Shown here: positions 48,900-58,223 of the stretch, in pieces | Layout of the letters: every line of letters begins with the position of its first letter | How positions within the stretch are numbered: position 1 is the first letter of the stretch | Assembly: GCF_050948215.1 (NCBI RefSeq) | Contig: NW_027489019.1 | Location: forward strand, 1 to 64,000 | Length of the DNA stretch: 64,000 nucleotides | Reading direction: 5' to 3' | Source: Halictus rubicundus | Lineage: Eukaryota; Arthropoda; Insecta; Hymenoptera; Halictidae | Notes under the pieces: model-generated | Told to the model about the DNA's origin: nothing | Seen by the model: the letters and a program-made list of their open reading frames with translations, nothing else | Database searches by the model: none | Made by a program: the position numbers and the translations under genes

Positions 48900-49290
48900 C
48901 TACACGTACGCACACATGTAAATATCCATTCATAAATTACATACACATACGTTCATTCATAAAATACATATATTATATACGACGATCATTCTCTTATTAT
49001 TACGATTATATCTTCACTTACCTTCATTAATCTACAACTATCTAAAGTACATTATTTAACAACATATATATATATTACATTATTATGCGTTCCTTATAAT
49101 TATAATAATCATTTTGCGTCTTATTATTTATCAAACATATATATATATTGCGTTCTTTTACATACATCATGCGTTTTCTCACATATAACATGCGTTCTTA
49201 TACATATATATATATATATTACATACACGTTCTTTCATTCTTATAATTAACAACTTATTTTATATTGCGTTCTTTTATATATGTATATCT
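48900..49290. repeat. A/T-rich simple-repeat stretch in Gypsy-B U3
   Basis: TA-rich tracts interspersed with a recurring TGCGTT(C)TT motif (for example at 49085, 49150, 49168, 49190 and 49266). The longest TA run (about 49204-49219) is the place where the two LTRs differ in length. No counterpart is seen in Gypsy-A. No coding signal. Confidence 0.7.
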
Positions 49291-49927
49291 TAAAGCTACA
49301 CCTCGCGTGGCGTTCAACAACCGCTTCAAACTCGTACATTACCAACTGCCAGTAATATATCTACATTACAGATGTTACCGTTCGCCTCTCGGTTACCCAC
49401 CGCCTACATATTATCATATCAGTGAATTTACCTTCAGCGTATTACCGACAATCACGCCCTACCTAAAACACCAGCGACATCTCAGAAATCAGAGAGAAAC
49501 TACGAAGTAGCGCTGTCTCTCTCGCACTCGTAGCCCAAAACCTCTCACTCGCACTAGTTGTTTCTCAGCTCTAGTGCTCTCGCACTCACACCAATGGCCA
49601 GTGCGCTCTCACTCGCACCCATTGCATTTCCCATCTCTTTCTAAGTAGATACCGCCTCGCTCGCACGCACAGCCGAATACAAGGCTAGCGCTTTCTCTCT
49701 TACAACCGTTCCACGCGCAATCTCGCCTTCTCTTTCGCCCTCATCGCGCTCCGTCCTACTCATTCTTACAGCCTCCGTTGCATTTCTCTCCCTCTGTACC
49801 TTTTAGTTCCTTTTTGGGAAAATAGATGGACAAGGCCCCAATATTCTTTCTCGCTACGAAAAGTGACACCTCTTAGATACACTCTCGAGGACCAGCTTTC
49901 TCGCTGCTGAAAATGTTCGGCCTCCCC

Positions 49928-49935
49928 TATAAATA
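49928..49935 (+). promoter_or_regulatory. TATA box of Gypsy-B
   Basis: TATAAATA in a setting shared with Gypsy-A (AAAATGT(T/A)CGG 15 bp upstream, CGGAAAA and CTACAAGC downstream). Transcription probably starts near 49960. A second copy lies at 57527-57534. Confidence 0.8.
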
Positions 49936-50093
49936 GCCTAGCGGCGAAAGCAGAAATCGGAAAAGATCTCTACAAGCATACGCTTAGGTATCTCGACCCC
50001 AGCCTCTCGATCTTGCTCTCGGTGCGTGTCACTAGCACGAGGACGCAGACGAAGAAGCTGCCCCCATAGTAGAAGCATTCAAGTAGTAAAGTA

Positions 50094-50423
50094 ATGACCG
50101 GCGTTGTAATTACACATATTAATAAGAAGAAGAAGACCAGGCGCGGAGGACGCCGATATCAATTAAACCAGCTAAAGAAGCTGTTATACCAGACGACTCC
50201 AGGAGAACCAGTCCAAGAAGAAACCATCACCGACAGGAAGGAAGAATCAGCATCGCCACCCATCGAGCCACTCCCCCTTCCCACCTGGAAGCTCACCCCC
50301 ATTTTTCTCCCTAAGACGAGCGTTCCAGATTTTAGTAAAGCAGTAAAAGCAGATCCCCGTATAAAATTCTACGCACGAAAACTGTTCCCCGTTCCCCCGT
50401 CGAAAATCAAACAATTCATGTAA
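50094..50423 (+). CDS. LTR-encoded small basic protein (Gypsy-B, 109 aa), unknown function
   Basis: Homologue of the Gypsy-A LTR frame. Residues 11-21 are very basic (KKKKTRRGGRR core), followed by NQLKK, a Glu-rich middle, and EPLPLPTWKL at 58-67; the C-terminal part shares ADPR and LFP with Gypsy-A. The N-terminus and extreme C-terminus differ. I see no ATG between the predicted transcription start (about 49960) and this ATG, so it is again the first AUG. AATAAA follows the stop by about 50 nt. Conservation of protein with many synonymous differences argues for function. It could be an RNA-binding or nuclear factor such as a Rev-like or Tat-like accessory protein, but no homology to those is claimed. 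Confidence 0.72.
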   Translation: MTGVVITHINKKKKTRRGGRRYQLNQLKKLLYQTTPGEPVQEETITDRKEESASPPIEPLPLPTWKLTPIFLPKTSVPDFSKAVKADPRIKFYARKLFPVPPSKIKQFM

Positions 50424-50475
50424 ATATTTTAGTTATAAGTTAACTTTAAGAGTCAGCATATGTTATTTTTACGTT

Positions 50476-50481
50476 AATAAA
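50476..50481 (+). terminator. Poly(A) signal in Gypsy-B LTR
   Basis: AATAAA 53 nt after the stop of the LTR frame, in TTAATAAATCTTG. In the 3' LTR the same signal (near 58076) would end the genomic RNA; in the 5' LTR it must be bypassed. Gypsy-A has no canonical signal at the matching place. Confidence 0.6.
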
Positions 50482-50623
50482 TCTTGTTAATACCAGCTGT
50501 CGTCAAAAAACCTTAAGTATCCACCTCAACCTTCGTTGCTCCGTTTTTTGGTTCCTCCTCAGGCGAAATTACGAACAGATCCGCCCTTACGTAGGCATTG
50601 TTACAAAGCACTAGCACGTAACA

Positions 50624-50761
50624 GGCCAACATTTTTGGTGACAGAGCGGTAGGATTTCGTTCAAATTTCGAGGAGGAAAAAACCCCCGGACACGATAAAC
50701 GAGGAATTTTAAGGAGGTTTTTTGACACACACGCGATTAAAAATAGAATCATTTTTTCAAA
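50624..50761 (+). other. Gypsy-B leader with primer-binding site at 50636-50656
   Basis: TGGTGACAGAGCGGTAGGATT starts 12 nt after the LTR. It matches the Gypsy-A site in its first nine bases and is roughly complementary to a tRNA-Leu-like 3' end; the primer is uncertain. The leader then runs to TTTCAAAATGCC at the gag start. Confidence 0.6.
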
Positions 50762-51895
50762 ATGCCGATCACACGGTCTAATACTCTTAGTGAAGCTGAA
50801 CTCGAGATGTTAACTGACCAACTAAAATCAAGGGAAAAAAGATTAATGGAACAGGAGGAACAATTTAGAAGCACCCAGAAAAATTTTGAAGAATTCCTAG
50901 AAGGGGAAAAACAACAAATTAGAAAAGAAGAAGGGAACAAATTACTCGAACTGCAAGAAATCATTGGAGCAATGAAAACGAAAATATTAAATTTAGAGGC
51001 ACAAATAGAACAAACGCCGACTATTGTTAAAATTCAAGACAGCCCGGTTAAAAACGTAGAATCACCGTCACAAACATTTTCACTTAGAGTCCATGACGTC
51101 ATATCGGAAATTCCAACTTTCTCCGGTACTAATTTGTCGATCGACAGGTTTTTCCAAGCCTGCCGACGAGCACGGGACGCTCTTTCACCGGCTCAGGAGC
51201 CAGATTTAGTAAAAGCAATACGTACGAAGATATTTGGCAGAGCATATTGCATTATCGAGGAAGAGAAATTCCTTACGGTAGATGCACTGTTAGATTCACT
51301 TCGGATTAAATTACTACCTCAAAAGTCATCATATTTTTACCGTGGATTACTGTCTGACATTTTTAAAAATCCAACGGAGCATATTATAGATTATATACAG
51401 CGAGTAAAAAATTTAAAAGTTTCAATACGAGATGCGGAGCGACAGGAAAATCGTACACCGGATCCCGATATAGATAAATTCACATTAGAATGCTTCGTCC
51501 GTGGCCTGCCTTCCACTATGCAAATTTTACTAAAATTCAAAGGTTACAATACACTCCTCGACGCGTACAATCACGCGATAATTATATCCAATGAAATGGA
51601 TCAAGAACAGGCTCGTCTGAAAGCTTCATTAAATTCCGCGGCTCCCCCGTTCATTCCAAGAAATGCATTGCCTCCTAGAAATGTGCAGAATGCTCGACCC
51701 CTTCAAACCCCTCCTAAACAATGCAGTTATTGCAATCGGCTCGGGCACGTCGCTTCACAGTGCTTCCGAAACCCCCAAAATAGGCAACCCGCCTCGGGAA
51801 ACCGCGAAAATCTCCCGCCGACGGACGCCCGGCGAGAGAAAATCCCAGAGCGTCCAACACGCGTTATTCAGGAGTCGGAAGAACCTTCCACATGA
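50762..51895 (+). CDS. gag: Gypsy-B Gag, 377 aa
   Basis: Homologue of Gypsy-A Gag. N-terminal coiled coil (residues about 10-80, Glu/Lys-rich), capsid-like region (about 105-285, DVISEIPTFSGTNLS and FVRGLPST), then one CCHC knuckle at C321-C334 (CX2CX4HX4C); the second knuckle of Gypsy-A is missing. The C-terminal PPTDARRE and PERP stretches are shared. The TGA stop overlaps an ATG of the pol frame (ATGA at 51892-51895). The frame is intact, so this otherwise defective copy could still make capsid protein. Confidence 0.92.
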   Translation: MPITRSNTLSEAELEMLTDQLKSREKRLMEQEEQFRSTQKNFEEFLEGEKQQIRKEEGNKLLELQEIIGAMKTKILNLEAQIEQTPTIVKIQDSPVKNVESPSQTFSLRVHDVISEIPTFSGTNLSIDRFFQACRRARDALSPAQEPDLVKAIRTKIFGRAYCIIEEEKFLTVDALLDSLRIKLLPQKSSYFYRGLLSDIFKNPTEHIIDYIQRVKNLKVSIRDAERQENRTPDPDIDKFTLECFVRGLPSTMQILLKFKGYNTLLDAYNHAIIISNEMDQEQARLKASLNSAAPPFIPRNALPPRNVQNARPLQTPPKQCSYCNRLGHVASQCFRNPQNRQPASGNRENLPPTDARREKIPERPTRVIQESEEPST

Positions 51896-54255
51896 AAGGA
51901 AATTTCGACGCCGTTATTACATTAGACCTGGCACCCCCTATAGGCAAAACAGAATTTCTTATCGATACAGGAGCAGAACCGAATCTTATAAAACAAAATC
52001 GAGTCGAGAAAATATTATTGAAAAAATATGAAATTTTAAAATTAAGTGGCATAACTCCCCAAGTGGTAGAAACGTTAGGATCTCTAAAAATTCGAATTAA
52101 TAATAAAGACCACGTTTTCCATGTAGTCCCGAGTGACTTTCCCATACCGTATCCCGCGATCTTAGGATCCGAATTTTTACGGAAATCTAATGCCACTATT
52201 TGTTATCAAAATCGTTGTCTCTCGCTCGGTTCAGAACAGATTCCCTTCTCTGATCCTCTTAAAATAAAAGTGCCAGCTAGAAGCGTAACAACCATTCCGA
52301 TATTTGTTAAAAATCCAGAAGTAGAAATTGGTTATATTCCTCGGTTGACTATCGGACATAATATTTTTGCAGGAGACTGCGTGGTAAAGAATACGAATGG
52401 ACGTGCATTTATAAAAATATTTAACTCATCGGAGCTAGAGTTTGACGCGATAATCCCCCAATTGAAACTCGTAGAAATCGAGAAAATTAAAAATTCCCAA
52501 GAAGAGGAAAAATTACCCTTGAAATATTGTTATAATGTCAACTCAGTTACCGGAAAAATTAAGGAAATTTTTAAAGAAGTAAGCACGTCCCATTTGAATA
52601 AAGAAGAAAAGGAGCATATTGAAAAATTAATACTAGAAAACCATGAAATATTTTTCTGCAAAAATGATAAATTACCTGCAACAAATTTAACTTCGCACAG
52701 AATTATTACTACCGATAGCAGCCCTGTGAACATTAAGCAATACCGATTTCCCCCTATTCATAAACAAGAAATCCATAAACAAATTTCGGAACTGTTAGAA
52801 CAGAATATTATAGAAAAATCTTCATCACCGTACAATTCTCCCGTCTGGATAGTTCCCAAAAAACCAGACGCCGCTGGCAATAAACGTTGGAGAATGGTTA
52901 TCGATTTTCGGCATCTAAATGAAAAAACAATTGGCGACGCGTACCCTTTACCTAACATCGTAGATATTCTAGATCAGCTCGGAGGAGCCAAATATTTCAG
53001 TGTGCTAGATCTTGCTTCGGGATTTCACCAAATCCCAATGAATCCATCGGATGCAGAGAAAACCGCTTTTTCTTCCCCTTACGGTCACTATCAATTTTCA
53101 CGTATGCCTTTTGGATTAAAGAATGCCCCTGCTACCTTTCAAAAATTAATGGATACTGTACTCACCGGCCTGCAAGGAACAGAAATGTTCGTTTACATGG
53201 ACGACATTGTCCTATACGCGAGTTCTCTTCAAGAACATGCGATAAAATTTAATAAACTAGCCAATAGATTAAAATCCGCCAACCTCCGTCTTCAACCCGA
53301 GAAATGTAAGTTCTTATGCAGAGAAGTGCATTACTTGGGCCACATAATCTCAGAATCTGGTATTAAACCAGATCCTAGTAAAATCTCCGCAATTGAAAAT
53401 TTTCCGACACCCCGCACACCGCGTAACATAAAACAGTTCCTTGGCCTTAGTGGATATTATCGTCGATTTATACAGAATTTCTCCGGCATATCGAAACCAC
53501 TAACATCACTCTTAAAGAAAGGCACAAAATTCCGCTGGCAAGAAGAACAGGAAAAAGCATTCACACATTTAAAGAAAGCATTATGCCAACAACCGGTACT
53601 CCAGTATCCGGATTTTAGTAAACAATTCATAGTAACAACAGACGCATCGAATCACGCCATCGGAGGCATTCTCAGTCAAGGTGAAATTGGAAACGATTTA
53701 CCTGTAGCTTTCGCATCTCGCTCGTTAAATCCAGCCGAAATGAACTATTCGACCATTGAAAAAGAGCTCCTCGCCATTGTTTATTGTACACAGCACTTCC
53801 GACCTTATTTATATGGAAAACAGTTCTTGTTAGTCACAGACCACCAACCACTGGTCTGGTTGCACAGGGTGAAAGATCCCACGTCCCGGCTCGTCCGTTG
53901 GCGACTAAAACTTGCCGAGTTCGAGTATCAAATTAAGTACAAACCGGGAAAGATAAATTATAATGCAGACGCTTTGTCACGAAACCCCCAAGTATTAGTA
54001 ACGAACGCTCGTTCGGATGGAGAGGTGGAAGAGAATCCGTGGGAAGGATTGGCCGAGTTCTTCGGAGAGGAGGATCCCCCCTCCTCCCCGGGTGCCTCCC
54101 CCTTGCTTCCAAACCTTAGAGGAAACTACGGGTTCATCGATAACCCCACCCCGCTCCAACGAAGAAAGAAGAAGAAGAAGGAGAACTTCCCTGGAAAGAG
54201 AAACTTCCTCGGAGAATATTCAGCTGCCGTCCTTAGGGCCTCGGCCAGCTTCTAA
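51892..54255 (+). pseudogene. pol: Gypsy-B Pol, 5' part: protease, RT, RNase H; runs out of frame in the linker
   Basis: In the -1 frame relative to gag, with an ATG overlapping the gag stop. Protease DTGAEPNLI (Asp at residue 25), AILGSEFL, a short linker without the EEFE array, RT with LDLASGFHQIPM and FVYMDDIVLY, and RNase H (TTDASNHAIGG to NADALSRNP) all look complete. After EFFGEED the sequence continues to a stop at 54253-54255, but similarity to Gypsy-A passes to another frame near 54095-54115, so the last 45 or so residues are out-of-frame. A 1-nt indel in a C-rich stretch is the likely cause. Protease, RT and RNase H could still be made. Confidence 0.88.
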
Positions 54256-55996
54256 TCTTCCGGGAAATCTCGAAGGGCCTCCCATTAATCTCCCAGAGAC
54301 ATCGAGCACCTGCCCGGATAACGGAATGCCGTCCTTAGGGCCTCGGCCGACACCGAACCTTCCAGGAAGCTCAGATGAAACCTCTGTAAACTCCGACGCT
54401 CCGAATAAACACGAAGACAGCGGGCTGCCGTCCTTAGGGGCTCGACCAGCGCTCGACTCGCCGGACCGCCGAGAAACGTCAGAATTTCCTTCCACAACGG
54501 ACAGCTGCGAGGACAACCGGTTGCCGTCCTTAGGGGCTCGGCACAGTACAGAACCTCCAGATACTCCGGAAGACGCGGAAGACGTTCAAAATATTTTAGA
54601 AGAAAATGATTCTTCATCCTCCTTCGAATCACCAGCATCATCCGGATCGGTCTACAACCCTAGGGCAGACAAACGGAAGAAAAAGGTTAAACAACCACCG
54701 ATTCCCAAACCACCGCCAGAACCGCCTGACGGAAGCGAGGAATTATCTTCCTCCGACGAGGGAAATCTCTCCGAAACAGACTCGGAAATCGAAGAAGATT
54801 ACCCCTTGAACAACATTACCGAATCCAGAGATTGTTTATATATGAGAAAGGACAACCTCGTTTATTTTATTACCACGGCAGGAGATCCGTTTGACGAAGG
54901 CGCACGCCTGATTCAAGATTTTGCTAAACTACCGCTGCACATTAATTTAAAATTAGGAAAGCCAGATGTGAAGACAATAAATAGAAGAAAGTATATTGCA
55001 TTGCCCATAGCTAAGAGACCGGAAGAATTTGTTGATAAGGAGATATTAAAGAAAAGCTTCGGCAAATTGCAAGACATTATTTACGAAGAAGCAATCAGTT
55101 CGTTTTCCATCAGCTATCCCGCAAAAACAGATAAAATAAATTACTCTAGCCTAAAAGAACAGCTAGAAGAAAAATTCTTAAATGCACCAGTTCAAATCAC
55201 CGTTTGTAAAAATCTCGTGAAAATTCCACTATTGTCGAAAAGATATCGAATATTAGAAGAATTCCATGCCGCCACACCAGCAGGACACAAAGGCGTTACA
55301 AAAACATACAACAGGATTCGCCAGTACTTTTACTGGGAAAATATGAAGAAAGACGTTCAAAATTTCATTCAAAATTGCCTAAACTGCCAATTAAAAAAAT
55401 TAGTTAGAGTAAAAAACAAACAACCAATGACTCTCACCGACACGCCAGGAAAGGCATTTGACAAGATTTCAATGGACATGGTAGGACCACTGCCAGTCAC
55501 ATATAAACATAACAAATATCTTTTGACAATACAGGATCTATTAACCAAATATTCTCTGGCCATCCCAATCCCGGATGGATCCACAAAAACAATAGCCCAA
55601 GCATTTTTAAATAATTTCATATACAAATTCGGTACGCCAAAATGCCTTATAATGGACGACAGAACAAATTTAGCAAATACAACGATCAAACATATATTAA
55701 AGAAATTCAAAATACAACGCATTTGCACGAACGGCTCACCGGAGATCTCCCATTACGTCTTCACAGAACAATTAAAGCAACACGTCGACAACGAAATTCA
55801 ATGGGACGATAGCATAAACGCAGCCACTTTCGCATATAATACAAATACTCATGAAGCAACAGGATTTGCACCTCATTTGCTAATATTTGGAGACACGGCA
55901 CGACCACTCCCCACATATAAAGTCCCTGACGAAGATACAGCACTCGAAGAGCTGCAGAATTTCCAGGATTCCAGCTCCCCTGGAGAGGAATGTTAA
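54100..55996 (+). pseudogene. pol: Gypsy-B Pol, 3' part: linker and degenerate integrase
   Basis: Pol continues in the +1-shifted frame; this frame is open from before 54017, but homology starts near 54100. Four LPSLGxR repeats (gene positions 54226, 54328, 54427, 54523) lie in an acidic, Pro-rich linker. The pre-integrase region (ITESRDCLYMRKDN) and HHCC finger (about 55262-55390) are present. Integrase core: D at 55475-55477, D at 55655-55657, E at 55742-55744, but only 28 residues separate the last two, where Gypsy-A has 35. The protein then ends about 90 residues early, without the GPY-type C-terminal domain. The integrase is therefore expected to be inactive. Confidence 0.87.
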
Positions 55997-56025
55997 AATT
56001 TAAAATTCTACGAATTTTAAATTTT
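55995..56025 (+). promoter_or_regulatory. Hairpin upstream of the Gypsy-B polypurine tract
   Basis: Perfect 13-bp inverted repeat AAAATTTAAAATT (55995-56007) and its complement (56013-56025) around the loop CTACG. It occupies the same place as the Gypsy-A hairpin, with a different stem and the same loop core. The pol stop codon overlaps its first bases. Confidence 0.8.
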
Positions 56026-56031
56026 TCCCCC

Positions 56032-56041
56032 GGGAGGGAGG
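56032..56041 (+). other. Gypsy-B polypurine tract
   Basis: GGGAGGGAGG directly before the 3' LTR, preceded by a TTTTTCCCCC run. Confidence 0.9.
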
Positions 56042-58223
56042 TGTCACGTTCCCGTGCATTTCATGCAGGAAACGCAACGAGTCGCCGCAAGCCGCACAGA
56101 AACCGCACTTCCGACGCTCCTGCCTGACGCTGAACGCGGCTAACCCCCACCACTCGCATGCCGCTGACCCCAATAGCTCTGTCTCTCTCGCACCAACATA
56201 TAGTACCTCTCTCTCGCACGCGCAGAGTCTGCCATAGTAACTCCGTCTCACTCGCACCCATGATCAGCATAGGACCGCGTTCTCACTCGCACACGCGGCT
56301 ATCGCTTTCTCTCTCGCACCCGCAGCTACAACCGGTTTGCGTCCCCCTCACAAGAGCGTTCCTGCCACGCGTCATTCACACAGGAACGATCCCGTTACTA
56401 TTTTCATTCATAAAGCTTTCACGTACGTCTCTCTCGCGCCCGTGAAGCTTGCGACGCGCTCTCACTCGTATGTCACGCGCAACCTAGAGTCCCGCGCTAC
56501 ACGTACGCACACATGTAAATATCCATTCATAAATTACATACACATACGTTCATTCATAAAATACATATATTATATACGACGATCATTCTCTTATTATTAC
56601 GATTATATCTTCACTTACCTTCATTAATCTACAACTATCTAAAGTACATTATTTAACAACATATATATATATTACATTATTATGCGTTCCTTATAATTAT
56701 AATAATCATTTTGCGTCTTATTATTTATCAAACATATATATATATTGCGTTCTTTTACATACATCATGCGTTTTCTCACATATAACATGCGTTCTTATAC
56801 ATATATATATATATATATTACATACACGTTCTTTCATTCTTATAATTAACAACTTATTTTATATTGCGTTCTTTTATATATGTATATCTTAAAGCTACAC
56901 CTCGCGTGGCGTTCAACAACCGCTTCAAACTCGTACATTACCAACTGCCAGTAATATATCTACATTACAGATGTTACCGTTCGCCTCTCGGTTACCCACC
57001 GCCTACATATTATCATATCAGTGAATTTACCTTCAGCGTATTACCGACAATCACGCCCTACCTAAAACACCAGCGACATCTCAGAAATCAGAGAGAAACT
57101 ACGAAGTAGCGCTGTCTCTCTCGCACTCGTAGCCCAAAACCTCTCACTCGCACTAGTTGTTTCTCAGCTCTAGTGCTCTCGCACTCACACCAATGGCCAG
57201 TGCGCTCTCACTCGCACCCATTGCATTTCCCATCTCTTTCTAAGTAGATACCGCCTCGCTCGCACGCACAGCCGAATACAAGGCTAGCGCTTTCTCTCTT
57301 ACAACCGTTCCACGCGCAATCTCGCCTTCTCTTTCGCCCTCATCGCGCTCCGTCCTACTCATTCTTACAGCCTCCGTTGCATTTCTCTCCCTCTGTACCT
57401 TTTAGTTCCTTTTTGGGAAAATAGATGGACAAGGCCCCAATATTCTTTCTCGCTACGAAAAGTGACACCTCTTAGATACACTCTCGAGGACCAGCTTTCT
57501 CGCTGCTGAAAATGTTCGGCCTCCCCTATAAATAGCCTAGCGGCGAAAGCAGAAATCGGAAAAGATCTCTACAAGCATACGCTTAGGTATCTCGACCCCA
57601 GCCTCTCGATCTTGCTCTCGGTGCGTGTCACTAGCACGAGGACGCAGACGAAGAAGCTGCCCCCATAGTAGAAGCATTCAAGTAGTAAAGTAATGACCGG
57701 CGTTGTAATTACACATATTAATAAGAAGAAGAAGACCAGGCGCGGAGGACGCCGATATCAATTAAACCAGCTAAAGAAGCTGTTATACCAGACGACTCCA
57801 GGAGAACCAGTCCAAGAAGAAACCATCACCGACAGGAAGGAAGAATCAGCATCGCCACCCATCGAGCCACTCCCCCTTCCCACCTGGAAGCTCACCCCCA
57901 TTTTTCTCCCTAAGACGAGCGTTCCAGATTTTAGTAAAGCAGTAAAAGCAGATCCCCGTATAAAATTCTACGCACGAAAACTGTTCCCCGTTCCCCCGTC
58001 GAAAATCAAACAATTCATGTAAATATTTTAGTTATAAGTTAACTTTAAGAGTCAGCATATGTTATTTTTACGTTAATAAATCTTGTTAATACCAGCTGTC
58101 GTCAAAAAAACCTTAAGTATCCACCTCAACCTTCGTTGCTCCGTTTTTTGGTTCCTCCTCAGGCGAAATTACGAACAGATCCGCCCTTACGTAGGCATTG
58201 TTACAAAGCACTAGCACGTAACA
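56042..58223 (+). repeat. Gypsy-B 3' LTR (2182 bp)
   Basis: Reads like the 5' LTR except for one more TA unit in the U3 dinucleotide run (near 56800-56818) and one more A in an A run (near 58105). Followed by the target copy AGGA at 58224-58227. Confidence 0.95.
57693..58022 (+). CDS. Second copy of the Gypsy-B LTR-encoded protein (109 aa)
   Basis: Same translation as the frame at 50094-50423, in the 3' LTR. The TATA box at 57527 could drive a short transcript of this copy that ends at the AATAAA near 58076, which would make the LTR a self-contained gene. This is inferred from order only. Confidence 0.6.
   Translation: MTGVVITHINKKKKTRRGGRRYQLNQLKKLLYQTTPGEPVQEETITDRKEESASPPIEPLPLPTWKLTPIFLPKTSVPDFSKAVKADPRIKFYARKLFPVPPSKIKQFM

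Larger units (their letters stand above)
48445..50623 (+). repeat. Gypsy-B 5' LTR (2179 bp)
   Basis: Starts TGTCACGTTC and ends CTAGCACGTAACA, termini shared with Gypsy-A. A near-perfect hairpin lies at the start (GTTCCCGTGCAT and ATGCAGGAAAC). At least nine CTCTC(T/A)CTCGCAC-like motifs lie at 48.58-48.72 kb and 49.51-49.61 kb, either side of an A/T-rich stretch. Then come TATAAATA at 49928, the 109-codon frame at 50094-50423 and AATAAA at 50476. That order (TATA, frame, poly(A) signal) places the frame in the R region. Confidence 0.95.
48445..58223 (+). mobile_element. Gypsy-B: full-length but pol-defective Ty3/Gypsy element
   Basis: 9779-bp element with LTRs of 2179 and 2182 bp, TG...CA ends and the 4-bp target duplication AGGA (48441-48444 and 58224-58227). 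The gene order is as in Gypsy-A, and gag and pol are clearly homologous, but the LTRs are largely different in sequence. The two LTRs differ only by TA-repeat and A-run length, so insertion is very recent. Pol nevertheless carries three lesions (frame change near 54.1 kb, 7-residue deletion in integrase, missing C-terminus). It sits in the same orientation and at the same monomer position as Gypsy-A. Confidence 0.97.

Noticed and set aside
49265..49510. 81-codon frame in Gypsy-B U3 (copy at 56864-57109)
   Set aside because: It lies upstream of the TATA box, has no homologue in Gypsy-A and is composed of A/T-rich LTR sequence; chance is more likely than a gene.
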